From contig WHTA01000032.1 of assembly GCA_009379825.1 (NCBI GenBank), positions 1 through 56,972 on the forward strand: a DNA stretch of 56,972 nucleotides, in the 5' to 3' direction. Positions 44,080-53,672 of the stretch are shown piece by piece. The number at the start of each line of letters is the position of its first letter. Positions within the stretch are counted from its first letter, which is position 1. Source of the stretch: Streptosporangiales bacterium. GTDB lineage: Bacteria; Actinomycetota; Actinomycetes; Streptosporangiales; WHST01. A model generated the notes under the pieces. The model did not search any database, was not told where the DNA came from, and saw nothing but the letters and a program-made list of their open reading frames with translations. Both the position numbers and the translations under genes were made by a program.

Positions 44080-44832
44080 TCAGGTACGCAGGTACGAGGC
44101 GCCGTTCATGTCCAGGACGGCGCCGCTCGCCCACTCCGCCTCCGGTGAGGCGAGCCAGACCACCGCAGCGGCGATCTCCTCCGGGCGGGCGATCCGGTTG
44201 AACGGGCTCTGCGCACGCGTCTGCTCACCGCGCTCCCCCATCAGCACCGGCCGGGCCATCTCCGTCTCGACGAAACCAGGCGCGACGGTCGCCACCCCGA
44301 TGCCGTGCGGCGCGAGCGCCTTCGCGATCGACTGCCCGAACGCGTTCAGCCCCGCCTTGCTCGCACCGTACGCGGGCGCGGCCGGCTCACCGCGGAACGC
44401 GCCGCGGGACGAGACGTTGACGATGCGCGCGTCGGCCCGCTCGCGCAGGTGCTGCACCGCACACCAGGTGACGTTCGCCGCACCCAACAGGTTGGTGCCG
44501 ACGACGCTCGCCCACGCGGCACACCACTCGTCGTAGCCCGCGCTCTCGACCGGCGACTGGATCATCACCCCGGCGTTGTTCACCAGCACGTCCAGGCCGC
44601 CGAGGCCCGCTGCGGCCTCGTCCACCATGCGGCGCGCCGCCTGCGGATCGCCGACGTCTGCCTGCACCACCAGGTGCCCCTCGCCCGGCAGCTCCTGCCG
44701 CACCTGCTCGGCGAGCTCGGGGTTCCCGCGGTGATGCACCGCCACCCGGTCACCGCGCTCCGCGAACGCCGCCGCCACCGCACGACCGATGCCCCTCGAG
44801 GCACCCGTCACCAACACTGCCCGACCCGTCAT
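44080..44832 (-). CDS. Short-chain dehydrogenase/reductase, FabG-like
   Basis: 250 aa, classical SDR. The NAD(P) loop is TGASRGIG, followed by NNAGVM; the catalytic residues are Ser in NVSSRGAF and Tyr/Lys in YGASKAG. A 3-oxoacyl-ACP or related carbonyl reductase is the best guess; the substrate is not fixed. It diverges from a LysR regulator that may control it. Confidence 0.9.
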   Translation of the reverse strand: MTGRAVLVTGASRGIGRAVAAAFAERGDRVAVHHRGNPELAEQVRQELPGEGHLVVQADVGDPQAARRMVDEAAAGLGGLDVLVNNAGVMIQSPVESAGYDEWCAAWASVVGTNLLGAANVTWCAVQHLRERADARIVNVSSRGAFRGEPAAPAYGASKAGLNAFGQSIAKALAPHGIGVATVAPGFVETEMARPVLMGERGEQTRAQSPFNRIARPEEIAAAVVWLASPEAEWASGAVLDMNGASYLRT

Positions 44833-44910
44833 TGGCTGCTCCTATCCCGGCTACGCGGGCACATTACCGGCCCGCGGTAGAGTCGACGACGATTCGCGTG
44901 TGCCCGACCG

Positions 44911-45906
44911 ATGGGAGCCGAACGTCTCCTCATGACCGAGTCGCTGCTCCCCGAAGCAACCGACGAGCCCCCGCGCCTCGGCGGCCCGCTGCCGGCGAGG
45001 ACACCGGAGATCGGCGCGCTGAACCTGCTGCTCGGCGTCGCACGCTTCGGCAGCCTGGGCCGTGCGGCGAAGGAGCACGGCATCTCGCAGCCGGCCGCCG
45101 GTTCCCGCATCCGCCACCTCGAGGGGCTGCTCGGCCTGCCGCTGATCGAGCGTTCCGCGCACGGCTCGAAGCTCACCGCGGAGGGCGCGGTCGTCGCCGA
45201 CTGGGCCAAACGGGTGGTCAGTGCGGCGATCTCGCTGGACGCCGGGGTGGCGGCGCTGCGCGCGAAGCACGAGGGCCGGCTGCGGATAGCGGCCAGCATG
45301 ACCACCGCGGAGTACCTGGTGCCGCACTGGCTGGCGGAGCTGCACGGCCGGCGGCCCGACACCACCGTCGCGCTGCGCGTCGCGAACTCCACGGAGGTGG
45401 CCCGCCTGGTGCTCACCGACCGCGCCGACCTCGGCTTCGTGGAGAGCCCCGACCTCCCGGCCGGGCTGCACGAGCGGACGGTGGCCCGCGACCGGCTCGC
45501 GGTCGTCGTCGCGCCCGGGCACCCGTGGACCCGCAGGCGCCGGCCGATCCCGGCGAGCGAGCTCGCCGGCACGCCGCTGGTGCAGCGCGAACCCGGCTCG
45601 GGCACCCGCGACACCCTGGAGGCGATGCTCGCTCTGTACGCGCCGATCGTGGGGCCGCTGGTCGAGCTCTCGTCGACCACCGCCATCAAGGCCGCCGTCG
45701 AGGAGGGCCTCGGACCCGCCGTGTTGAGCTCGCTCGCGGTCGCCGAGGAGCTCGCCGACGGCCGGCTGCGCGCGATCGAGATCGACGGCGTCGAGCTGAA
45801 CCGCAAGCTCCGGGTGATCTGGCCCGCCGGCCGTCGCCTCACCGGCCTGCTCCGCGACGTCGTCGCCGTCGCCATGGGCGGCGCCAACCCGCAGCACCCG
45901 GGTTAG
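44911..45906 (+). CDS. LysR-family transcriptional regulator
   Basis: 331 aa; ATG 44932 is an alternative start that removes 7 residues. The helix-turn-helix lies at about residues 35-90 (LLLGVARFGSLGRAAKEHGI, SQPAAGSRIRHLEGLLGLPL). The effector domain follows (LRIAASMTTAEYLVPHWLAE, LVQREPGSGTRDTLEAML). This pattern resembles CysB/CynR-like and tungstate/organic-acid sensors. The divergent SDR gene is the likely target. The 3' end is 3 bp from the convergent Mrp gene. Confidence 0.9.
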   Translation: MGAERLLMTESLLPEATDEPPRLGGPLPARTPEIGALNLLLGVARFGSLGRAAKEHGISQPAAGSRIRHLEGLLGLPLIERSAHGSKLTAEGAVVADWAKRVVSAAISLDAGVAALRAKHEGRLRIAASMTTAEYLVPHWLAELHGRRPDTTVALRVANSTEVARLVLTDRADLGFVESPDLPAGLHERTVARDRLAVVVAPGHPWTRRRRPIPASELAGTPLVQREPGSGTRDTLEAMLALYAPIVGPLVELSSTTAIKAAVEEGLGPAVLSSLAVAEELADGRLRAIEIDGVELNRKLRVIWPAGRRLTGLLRDVVAVAMGGANPQHPG

Positions 45907-45909
45907 CCG

Positions 45910-47031
45910 TTACGTGACGCTCAGCGGGAGCGGGCGGCGGACCACGTTGCGGCGCATCACCGGCAGCGCCTCCGCGACCCTGCGCAGCTCCACCGCCGAC
46001 GCCGAGTCTGGGGCGTCGAGCACGGCTGGCACACCTCGGTCGCCGGCCTCGCGCAGCTCTACGGACAACGACACCTGGCCGCACAGCTCCGCGTCCAGCT
46101 GTTCGGCGAGCAGCTGGCCACCCCCTGAGCCGAACACCTCGCTGTGCGCGCCGCAGTCCTTGCACACGGCGGCGGACATGTTCTCCACCACCCCGGCGAT
46201 CGGCATGCCGGACTCCTTCGCCAGCTTGCCCACCCGGGACGCGACCGAACGCGCGGCGACCTGCGGCGTGGTGACCGCGAGCAGCGCGGCGTCCGGCAGC
46301 AGCTCGAGCACCGAGAGCGTGATGTCGCCGGTGCCGGGTGGCAGGTCGACGAGCAGCACCTCGACGTCGCCCCAGTAGACGTCGGCGATGAACTGCTCCA
46401 GCGCCTTGTGCAGCATCGGGCCGCGCCACGCGACCGGCTGGTCGTCCTCGACGAAGAACCCGATGGACATCAACGCCACGTCGTACGCGGTGACCGGGAG
46501 CATGACGCCCTCGAACGCGATCGGGGCACGCCGCACGCCGAACAGCTGCGGCATCGAGTAACCCCACACGTCCGCGTCGAGCACACCGACCCGCTTGCCC
46601 TGCCGGGCCAGCGCCGCCGCGACGTTCGCCGTGACGGTGGACTTGCCGACCCCGCCCTTGCCGCTGGCCACCGCGTACACCGCAGGGCCGCCGCCGAGCG
46701 CGGAGTGCAGCGGACGCTGCGTCGAGCGCAGCTTCTCCCCCACGGCCGCACGCTGCCTGTTGTCCATGGTGTCCAGCCGGACGTCGACGCCGGCGACCTC
46801 GTCGACCGACGCCGCCGCCTGCGTTACGGCAGCCCGGATCTCGTCGGCCAGCGGACAGTTCATCGTGGTGAGCCGCACCGCGACCGTCACCTGCCCGCGC
46901 CTGTCCACCGACACGTCGTGCACCATGTCGAGCTCGCCGAGCGACATGCCGATCTCCGGGTCGGGCACCGCAGCGACCGCGGCCCGCACCCGGTCGACGT
47001 CGACGGCTCTGCGCCGCAGCCCGAGGCTCAT
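45910..47031 (-). CDS. mrp: Mrp/ApbC-type iron-sulfur carrier ATPase
   Basis: 373 aa. Residues 10-90 are a MIP18/DUF59-like domain (AVPDPEIGMSLGELDMV, TTMNCPLADEIR). The deviant Walker A is SGKGGVGKST and Walker B is LLVDLPPGTGD. A CxxC motif (VCKDCGAHSEVFG) near the C-terminus binds a 4Fe-4S cluster across the dimer. Its start overlaps the stop of the molybdopterin oxidoreductase by 4 bp. It may therefore supply clusters to that enzyme as well as to others (inference). Confidence 0.93.
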   Translation of the reverse strand: MSLGLRRRAVDVDRVRAAVAAVPDPEIGMSLGELDMVHDVSVDRRGQVTVAVRLTTMNCPLADEIRAAVTQAAASVDEVAGVDVRLDTMDNRQRAAVGEKLRSTQRPLHSALGGGPAVYAVASGKGGVGKSTVTANVAAALARQGKRVGVLDADVWGYSMPQLFGVRRAPIAFEGVMLPVTAYDVALMSIGFFVEDDQPVAWRGPMLHKALEQFIADVYWGDVEVLLVDLPPGTGDITLSVLELLPDAALLAVTTPQVAARSVASRVGKLAKESGMPIAGVVENMSAAVCKDCGAHSEVFGSGGGQLLAEQLDAELCGQVSLSVELREAGDRGVPAVLDAPDSASAVELRRVAEALPVMRRNVVRRPLPLSVT

Positions 47032-49850
47032 TGCTCGACCCGGAACGCGCGCCGCTTCGGCTTCACCGGGCGCATCATGAACTCCGGCCGCCGCTGGCCG
47101 TCAGGACCCGTGCGCGGCTGCGCCTCGGCCATCCACTCCTGGTACGCCGCCCACGACTGCTGCGTGTCCACGTACACGTCGCCGTACTGGTCGCCTGACT
47201 TGGCGGGTTCGACCCGCACCTTCTGCAGCCAGCAGTGCATGCCCGACCACGGGTCCGGCTGCACGCCGAACGCGAGATTCTGGTGCACGCCGGGGTCGGA
47301 CCACCAGATCCGCGACGAGTCCGGGTCGTCGGACTCGAACGGTTCCACGCCGCCCTTGTACCGCAGCAGCCAGGAGTCCTCGCCGTCCGGGTGCGTGATG
47401 TCCACCAGGCCGGAGACCCACCGGCTGCCCTCGGCGTCGTGCAGCCGCCACCGCCCCATGTGGTGCGAGAGCGCGCACACGCCTGGCCTGATGCCTTCTG
47501 TGACCCATACCCGGCCGACGAGGTACCCGATCGCGGTGTTGATCCGCACCAGGTCGTCGGTCTTCAGCCCGTTGCGTTGCGCGTCGCGGGTGTTCATCCA
47601 CACCGGGTGCGAGTTGGAGATCTCGTTGAGGTACTTCGCGTTGCCGGACCTGGTGTGGATCAGCGTCGGCAGCCGGAACGTCGGCACGAGCACCAGCTCG
47701 CCGCGCTCGAGGTCGATCTTGCTCCGCGCGACGTGCGAGCTGATGTAGCCAGGCGTCGCGTGCTCCTCCCACCCGAAGTCGCGCATCATGGTGGAGTACA
47801 CCTCGAGCCTGCGCGACGGGGTCAGCCAGCCGGCGCTGACCGTGCCGTCCTCGTGCTGCACGCCGACCGCGCCCGCCTCGCCGATCAGCGGCGGCACCGA
47901 GTCTTCGGTCGTCGGCTTGCGCAGCACGCCGTCGGCGTCCGGCTCTGCGCCGTCGAGCTCGGCCTCGCTCAGCTGCCGCTCGTCCTGACGGTACAGGTCG
48001 GTGGCCACCTCGACCACGCCGTACTTGCGCATGTACTCCAGCGGCGTCCTGCCCTCGGCCTCGGCTTTGTCCGGCAGACCCGGCACCTGGTTCTCGAACA
48101 CCCACCGGTAGTACTCGTCGACGGTGACCTTCTCGCCCGGCCGGTACGGGGACTCGAAGTGCCTACGGATACCGAGCGAGCCGTCCGGGTCGATCCGCCA
48201 CGACAGCTCGATCCAGAACTCGTTCTCCTCCCAGACCTCGCCCGGGTTGACGTCTCTCGTGTCGTCGAACTCCTTGCCCAGCTTCTCCATCGCCACCCGA
48301 CGTACGGGCTGGCGGAACCCGAGCCAGCGCCCGGAGTGCGTCTCGTACGAGTGCGTGTCGTGCCGCTCGGTCGAGTGGCCGGTCGGCAGCACGTAGTCGG
48401 CGAACTCGGCGGTCTCCGACCAGTTGGGCGTGAGCGCGACGTGCACGCCGACCTTGTCCTCGTCCGACAGGGTGCGCATCCAGGTGAACCCGTCCGGGTA
48501 CGTCCAGATCGGGTTGAACACCCGGCTGAAGTAGACGTCCAGCTTGCCGCGGCCCTCCTGCAGGAAGTGCGGCAGCAGGATGGACATCTCGTTCGTAGCA
48601 GTGGGGAACTCCGGCGGCCAGGCCAGCTCGTTCCAGTGGTCGTGCGCGCCCGGCATGTCCGGGCCGTGCGGGATGAACTTGTTCCAGCCGTTGGGGCTGG
48701 TGCCGCCCTCGGTGCCGATCGAGCCGGTGAGTGCGAGCACGAACCACAGCGCGCGGGCGACCTGCCAGCCGCCGTAGTTGCCGGCACACGCCGAGCGCCA
48801 GACGTGGGACGCGAGCCGGTGGTCGGAGTCTGCGACCAGCTCGGCCAGCTCCTGGATCCGCTCGACGGGCACCTGCGCTTCCTCGGCGGCGAACTCGAAC
48901 GTGTAGTCGGCGTAGTCGGCCTCCAGCCGGTCGAGGAACGCCTCGAACGTCGGCTCTGCGTCCGGGTGCCGCTCGGTGAGGTAGGTACGCCAGTTCAGCC
49001 AGCGGCGCAGGAACGCCTCGTCGATCCTCCTCGTGCGCAACAGGTGCGAGGCCACCGCGAGCAGGATCGCCGCCTCACTGCCGGGCCACGGCGCGATCCA
49101 GACGTCGGCGTGGCTCGCGGTGTTCGACATCCGCGGGTCCATCACGACGAGCTTCGCGCCGGACTGCTTGCCCTCCATGATGCGCTGCGCGTGTGGGTTG
49201 AAGTAGTGCCCGGTCTCCAGGTGGCTGGACAGCAGCAGGATGACCTTCGCCTTGGCGTGGTCGGGCGACGGCCGGTCGTAGCCACCCCACAGCGTCATGC
49301 CGAACCGCGCACCCGAGGAGCAGACGTTGGTGTGGCTGTTGTGCCCGTCGACACCCCAGGCCCCGAGGAACCGCTCCGCGAAGCCGTCTTCGCCCGGCCG
49401 ACCGACGTGGTACATGACCTCTTCGTGCCGGTCCTCTTGGATCGCCGTCCTGATCCGCCCTGCGATGTCGTCGAGGGCGTCGTCCCAGCTGACCTGCTCC
49501 CAGCCGCCGCCACCACGCTTCCCCGTACGCCGCAACGGGTGCAGGATCCGCTCCGGGTCGTTGATCTGGTTGACCGTTGCCGGGCCCTTCGCGCAGTTGC
49601 GGCCGCGCGAGCCGGGGTGCGCGGGGTTGCCCTCGACCTTCTTGACCGAGAGGTCCTCCTTGTCGACGTACGCGAGCAGGCCGCAGGCGGACTCGCAGTT
49701 GAAGCACGTCGTGGGGATCAGCATGTACTTGCGCGGCACCTTGCGCGGATGTGCCTTCGCGTCGTACTCGACGTGGTTGTCCCAGTCTTCCGGTGGCGGG
49801 AAGTTGCGCAGGTGCTCGTGCGTGCGCGCGCCGGGCAGCAGCTCTGTCAC
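47028..49850 (-). CDS. Molybdopterin oxidoreductase catalytic subunit (DMSO reductase family)
   Basis: 940 aa from GTG 49850, with AAGGAG 5 nt upstream. Cys49, Cys52, Cys56 and Cys86 bind an N-terminal 4Fe-4S cluster. Cys177 in HTNVCSSGARFG is the likely Mo/W ligand. The C-terminal molydopterin-dinucleotide domain follows (HPVWMNTRDAQRNGL). No Tat signal is present on this or the partner subunit, so the active site probably faces the cytoplasm. The family includes polysulfide, thiosulfate and other S/As reductases and oxidases; the substrate cannot be told from sequence. It is encoded with a fused FeS-NrfD subunit and Mrp. Confidence 0.92.
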   Translation of the reverse strand: MTELLPGARTHEHLRNFPPPEDWDNHVEYDAKAHPRKVPRKYMLIPTTCFNCESACGLLAYVDKEDLSVKKVEGNPAHPGSRGRNCAKGPATVNQINDPERILHPLRRTGKRGGGGWEQVSWDDALDDIAGRIRTAIQEDRHEEVMYHVGRPGEDGFAERFLGAWGVDGHNSHTNVCSSGARFGMTLWGGYDRPSPDHAKAKVILLLSSHLETGHYFNPHAQRIMEGKQSGAKLVVMDPRMSNTASHADVWIAPWPGSEAAILLAVASHLLRTRRIDEAFLRRWLNWRTYLTERHPDAEPTFEAFLDRLEADYADYTFEFAAEEAQVPVERIQELAELVADSDHRLASHVWRSACAGNYGGWQVARALWFVLALTGSIGTEGGTSPNGWNKFIPHGPDMPGAHDHWNELAWPPEFPTATNEMSILLPHFLQEGRGKLDVYFSRVFNPIWTYPDGFTWMRTLSDEDKVGVHVALTPNWSETAEFADYVLPTGHSTERHDTHSYETHSGRWLGFRQPVRRVAMEKLGKEFDDTRDVNPGEVWEENEFWIELSWRIDPDGSLGIRRHFESPYRPGEKVTVDEYYRWVFENQVPGLPDKAEAEGRTPLEYMRKYGVVEVATDLYRQDERQLSEAELDGAEPDADGVLRKPTTEDSVPPLIGEAGAVGVQHEDGTVSAGWLTPSRRLEVYSTMMRDFGWEEHATPGYISSHVARSKIDLERGELVLVPTFRLPTLIHTRSGNAKYLNEISNSHPVWMNTRDAQRNGLKTDDLVRINTAIGYLVGRVWVTEGIRPGVCALSHHMGRWRLHDAEGSRWVSGLVDITHPDGEDSWLLRYKGGVEPFESDDPDSSRIWWSDPGVHQNLAFGVQPDPWSGMHCWLQKVRVEPAKSGDQYGDVYVDTQQSWAAYQEWMAEAQPRTGPDGQRRPEFMMRPVKPKRRAFRVEQ

Positions 49851-49860
49851 GGAAACTCCT

Positions 49861-51399
49861 TCAGGACAGTGGGACGTCTTGGCCGGCACGGACGAACACG
49901 CTCTCGTACGCGAGCAGCGCGAACTGCACCAGCAGGCCGGCGACGATGGGCAGCGCGAGCGCACCGGTCCAGCCGGCCGCGGCAAGCGCGACGGACAGCA
50001 CCGCGGCGCCTAGCCCGCTCCAGAACAGCTTCGCGTAGCGGCCGCGCAGCACCATGTGTGCGGCAGCGGCGGCGTTCTTCGTCGGATGACGGCCGTAGTA
50101 CTCGAGCAGCAGCATGGCCACGTGGCCCACGGTCGCCAGCGCGAACGTACGCACGAGGAACGTGATCGCGTCGGTCTCTAGGCCGAACGCCCCGGCGAAC
50201 ACCACCATCGCGCCGCCGCCGGTGGCGAGCGCCTGCACGATCAGGTGCCAGAACAGCAGCGGCGACTGCCAGAGGTCGCGTCCTTCCGCCTGGCCGAACA
50301 GGAAGCCCGTGTAGCCGGTCATCAGCACCGCGCCGGCGAGCGTCGGCACGGCGAGCCAGGTCCGTGCGGTGGCGGCGCCACCGGCGCCGATCGCGCCCGC
50401 CGCGGCGAGTATCGCCACGAACAGCCACAGCGCGAACAGCGCCGACCCGACGGCGAGCACGACGGCCCCCCAGAACAGCCACGACCGTAGGTTCGGCTTG
50501 GTGAAGATGTAGAAGAAGCGCTCCGGCCGCTTCAGGTCCCACACCAGGAGCCCGCCGGTGGTCGCGGCGCCGACCAGCCCGAGCACCGGCGCGACCACGT
50601 CACCGAGGCCGCCGAGCTCCAGACCGACCAGGTGCGCGATGACGGCGAGCAGCATGGCGCCCGCGCCGACGGCCTTCGTCCACAGGTACGTGGTGACCCG
50701 CCAGCCCCACGGCCGCGGGTGCGCGGTGTTCAGCGTCGTCGTGGCGTGCTCACGCGAGTCGCGCACCAGGTCGCCGGCCACCTCGGCTGTGTGCGCGTCG
50801 GGAGTCGAATAGAGGTAGCCGTTGTCCGCGGGTGCCTCGAGCGGGTCGAGCACCGCACGGTCGGCGCCCAGGTAGAAGACGTTCGGCCCGGTCTGCTGCT
50901 CCGGCGCCCGTACGGCGGTCGGGTGGCTGTCGATCAGCCGGGAGATGCCGCTGTCTTTGTCGTCCAGGTCACCGACCCAGATCGAGTGCGTCGGGCAGAC
51001 CACCACGCACGCCGGCTCGTACCCGTTGTCGACCCGGTGCGCGCAGAAGTTGCACTTCGCGGCGGTCTTCGTGTCCTCGTCGATGTAGATCGCGTCGTAC
51101 GGGCACGCCTGCAGGCAGCTCTTGCAGCCGATGCAGTTGTCACCGTCGAAGTCGACGATGCCGTCGTCGCGGGTGAACAGCGCCCCGGTGGGGCAGATCT
51201 TCACGCACGGCGCATCGGTGCAGTGGTTGCACCGCATGACCGCGAAGTCCCTGGTAGACGTCGGGAACTCGCCGCGGTCGACGTACTTCACCCACGTACG
51301 GAACTGCCCGACAGGTACCTCGTGCTCGGTCTTGCAGGCCACCGTGCAGGCATGACAGCCGATGCACGTCCTCTGGTCGATCGCGAACCCATAGCGCAC
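49861..51399 (-). CDS. Fused 4Fe-4S ferredoxin / NrfD membrane subunit
   Basis: 512 aa. Residues 1-190 carry four 4Fe-4S cysteine clusters (TCIGCHACTVACK, RCNHCTDAPCVKICP, CIGCKSCLQACP, KCNFCAHRV with CVVVCP). Residues about 240-505 form around eight membrane helices of the NrfD/PsrC type (LFWGAVVLAVGSALFALWLF and others). In most bacteria these are two separate proteins (PsrB and PsrC). Here electrons would pass between the quinone pool and the catalytic subunit through one chain. GTG 51399 has AGGAGG 7 nt upstream. Ten bp separate it from the next gene. Confidence 0.93.
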   Translation of the reverse strand: MRYGFAIDQRTCIGCHACTVACKTEHEVPVGQFRTWVKYVDRGEFPTSTRDFAVMRCNHCTDAPCVKICPTGALFTRDDGIVDFDGDNCIGCKSCLQACPYDAIYIDEDTKTAAKCNFCAHRVDNGYEPACVVVCPTHSIWVGDLDDKDSGISRLIDSHPTAVRAPEQQTGPNVFYLGADRAVLDPLEAPADNGYLYSTPDAHTAEVAGDLVRDSREHATTTLNTAHPRPWGWRVTTYLWTKAVGAGAMLLAVIAHLVGLELGGLGDVVAPVLGLVGAATTGGLLVWDLKRPERFFYIFTKPNLRSWLFWGAVVLAVGSALFALWLFVAILAAAGAIGAGGAATARTWLAVPTLAGAVLMTGYTGFLFGQAEGRDLWQSPLLFWHLIVQALATGGGAMVVFAGAFGLETDAITFLVRTFALATVGHVAMLLLEYYGRHPTKNAAAAAHMVLRGRYAKLFWSGLGAAVLSVALAAAGWTGALALPIVAGLLVQFALLAYESVFVRAGQDVPLS

Positions 51400-51457
51400 T
51401 GGGAAACCTCCTGGTCAGAGGTTAGGCCAACACGCACCGCTACGACCCCAAAGGGCG

Positions 51458-51496
51458 ACCTGCCGGGCCCAAAGCTCAGCTTTGGGCCCGGCAGGT
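51458..51496. terminator. 19-bp perfect hairpin terminator
   Basis: ACCTGCCGGGCCCAAAGCT and its exact inverse surround a single C; in practice AGCTC-AGCT opens to a small loop. It lies between the glycerophosphodiesterase 3' end and the start of the oxidoreductase operon, 59 bp before the latter's start. It ends the upstream transcript and isolates the operon's promoter. Confidence 0.8.
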
Positions 51497-51504
51497 CAAC
51501 AGCG

Positions 51505-52656
51505 TCACTCGTCGCGGGCCACCAGGCAGATGTCCGGCTGGTCGCACCAGATGCCGTCGACCCCTGCGTCCAGGTACTCCTTCTGCTCGGCGATCGCCCG
51601 GCCGAAGTCGGCGGGGGAATCGCCGGTGCGGTAGTCCGCCGGCAGGAACTCGTTCTCCGCGCGGAAGGTGTACGGCATCACCTGGATACCGGCGTCGTGC
51701 GCGTCATCCACGAGCGACGTCGGCTCGCCCAGTGTGTCGTCGTCGTTCCACGGGATGACCTGGCGCTTCTCCGGCCCCAGGATGTCCACGAACGCCGCGA
51801 GCTTGCGCAGCTCCTCCGGCTGCAGCAGGTCCTCGTACGTGCGCGGGTCGCCGGACTCGACGAAGTCGTACGGCTGCCCGGACGCCGAGGTGTTGAACAC
51901 CGCGGGGATACGCAGCCCCCAGTCCTCACGCAGCTCGCGCAGGTTGGTCACCTCGAACGACTGCACCACCGTGCGCGACTTCTCCGAGTCGAGCTTGTTG
52001 GCGCGCAGGTCCTTCACGAACGGGCTCTCCAGGTCGAGGTCGATCGACTTGAAGTAGGTCGAGTGCTTCAGCTCGGGCAGCAGGCCGATGGGGCGCCCCA
52101 GCTCGTTCTGCAGCCGCTTCCTGATGTCGATGACCTCCTGGAAGGTCAGCACCTCGTAGCGGCCGTCGTAGATGGTGTTCTCCTGCCGGATGTCGGGGAT
52201 CCGCTCGACCGCCCGCAGTGTCTTCAGCTCGGCGAGCGTGAAGTCCTCGGTGAACCAGCCGGTGATCTCCCGGCCGTCGATGGTCTTCGTCGTCTCCCGG
52301 TCCGCGAACTCGGGGCGTTCCGCGACGTCGGTGGTGCCGGAGATCTCGTTCTCGTGGCGTGCGACCAGCACGTGGTCCTTGGTGGCGACCAGGTCCGGCT
52401 CGATGTAGTCGGCGCCCATCCGCGCCGCCAGCTCGTACGACGCCACGGTGTGCTCCGGCCGGTAACCGGACGCACCGCGGTGCCCGAGCACCAACGGTTT
52501 CGCCTCCTCCTTCGCCGGCGCCGCCGACTGCTGCGACGTGGCGAGCAGGCCGCGTCCACCCACGATGCCACCTACCATCACTGCGAGTACCGCCAGCAGC
52601 ACCAGCCAGGTCCATGGTGCCGGCCGGACGCGCCCGGCGTTCGTCAGTTCGTCCAT
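51505..52656 (-). CDS. Membrane-anchored glycerophosphodiester phosphodiesterase
   Basis: 383 aa from ATG 52656, with GGGAGGG 6 nt upstream. An N-terminal helix (WTWLVLLAVLAVMVGGIVGG) makes a signal anchor, placing the TIM barrel outside. GDPD motifs are LGHRGASGYRPEHT (catalytic His/Arg), YIEPDL, HENE and LLPELKH, and CDQPD near the end. It cleaves glycerophosphodiesters to glycerol-3-phosphate and an alcohol, and acts in phosphate or teichoic-acid turnover. It diverges from the coiled-coil gene. Confidence 0.92.
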   Translation of the reverse strand: MDELTNAGRVRPAPWTWLVLLAVLAVMVGGIVGGRGLLATSQQSAAPAKEEAKPLVLGHRGASGYRPEHTVASYELAARMGADYIEPDLVATKDHVLVARHENEISGTTDVAERPEFADRETTKTIDGREITGWFTEDFTLAELKTLRAVERIPDIRQENTIYDGRYEVLTFQEVIDIRKRLQNELGRPIGLLPELKHSTYFKSIDLDLESPFVKDLRANKLDSEKSRTVVQSFEVTNLRELREDWGLRIPAVFNTSASGQPYDFVESGDPRTYEDLLQPEELRKLAAFVDILGPEKRQVIPWNDDDTLGEPTSLVDDAHDAGIQVMPYTFRAENEFLPADYRTGDSPADFGRAIAEQKEYLDAGVDGIWCDQPDICLVARDE

Positions 52657-52826
52657 CGCCAACCCTCCCACCGATCCGGCGGACGGCAGCCGCCGGAGTC
52701 AAGAAACGGCAACGGCGAGCCAAACGTACCCGGACGACGACCAGGCGAACGGGAGATGAGACATAGCGGTCCCCTCGGTAACCACGATCGCCGCGCGTAA
52801 CGGGTCACCGCCCGCATACTGGTGTC

Positions 52827-53660
52827 ATGACATCGCGTGTCGAGGACGTCGCGGACGAGCTGTACGGACTGCACCCGAGCCAGTTCACAGCGACCAGGGA
52901 CCAACGGGCGAAAGAGGCGGCCGCCGCCGGCGACAAGGTGGCCGCGAAGGCGATCCGCGCGCTGCGGCGGCCGTCCACGAGCGCCTGGCTGTGCAACATG
53001 CTGCAGCGACACCGGCAGGCGGAGATCGCCGAGCTGGCGGAGCTCGGCGAGGCCCTGCGCGGCGCGCAGGCCACCCTCGCCGGCGAGGAGCTGCGGGAGC
53101 TCGCCCAACGGCGGCGCCGGTTCGTCGACGACCTGCGCGCGCAGGCACGTACGGTGGCCGCGGAGCTCGAGCACCCGGCCAGCGAGACCGTGCTCACCGA
53201 GGTCGAGCAGACGGTGCAGACCGCGCTCATCGAGCCGGACGCGGCCGCGGCGCTGCTCGCCGGGCGGCTCACCACTGCGCTGCAACCGGACGCCAGCGCG
53301 ATGTTCGGCCTCCCGGCCGCGGCGCCGGCAGCCGCAGACACCGGCGCGCCACCGGCGGACTTCCAGCTGGCGAAGGCGCGGAAGGAGTACGACAGGGCGA
53401 CCCGGTTCGTCCACGACGCCGAGCAGCAGGCCGCCACGTGCCGCCGCGAGATCAGCGCCGCCGAGCACCGGCTCACCGAGGCGATCGCACGTCACGAGGA
53501 GCTGGTCGCGGCGCTCGAGGAGGCCGAGCGCGACCGGACGGCCGCCGAGCGGCGCGTCGCTGCCGCCGAGGAGGCGGCCACGGCCGCGGACGACGCCGTC
53601 GACCAGGCGCGCACGAAGGCGAAGCAGGCGAAGGCCCACCTCGACACCCTGACGCAGTAG
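52827..53660 (+). CDS. Conserved coiled-coil protein, function unknown
   Basis: 277 aa. The N-terminal region (VADELYGLHPSQFTATRDQR, AAKAIRALRRPSTSAWLCNM) is a conserved actinobacterial signature. The C-terminal 100 residues form a charged Ala/Glu coiled coil (RRVAAAEEAATAADDAVDQ). There is no signal peptide. A CATACT -10-like box 7 nt before the ATG suggests a leaderless transcript. I do not know the function. Confidence 0.75.
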   Translation: MTSRVEDVADELYGLHPSQFTATRDQRAKEAAAAGDKVAAKAIRALRRPSTSAWLCNMLQRHRQAEIAELAELGEALRGAQATLAGEELRELAQRRRRFVDDLRAQARTVAAELEHPASETVLTEVEQTVQTALIEPDAAAALLAGRLTTALQPDASAMFGLPAAAPAAADTGAPPADFQLAKARKEYDRATRFVHDAEQQAATCRREISAAEHRLTEAIARHEELVAALEEAERDRTAAERRVAAAEEAATAADDAVDQARTKAKQAKAHLDTLTQ

Positions 53661-53672
53661 AACCGCCGGCGA

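Noticed and set aside
47235-50165. 976-codon plus-strand frame opposite the molybdoenzyme
   Set aside because: Antisense shadow; the minus-strand genes have cluster cysteines, ribosome binding sites and overlaps.
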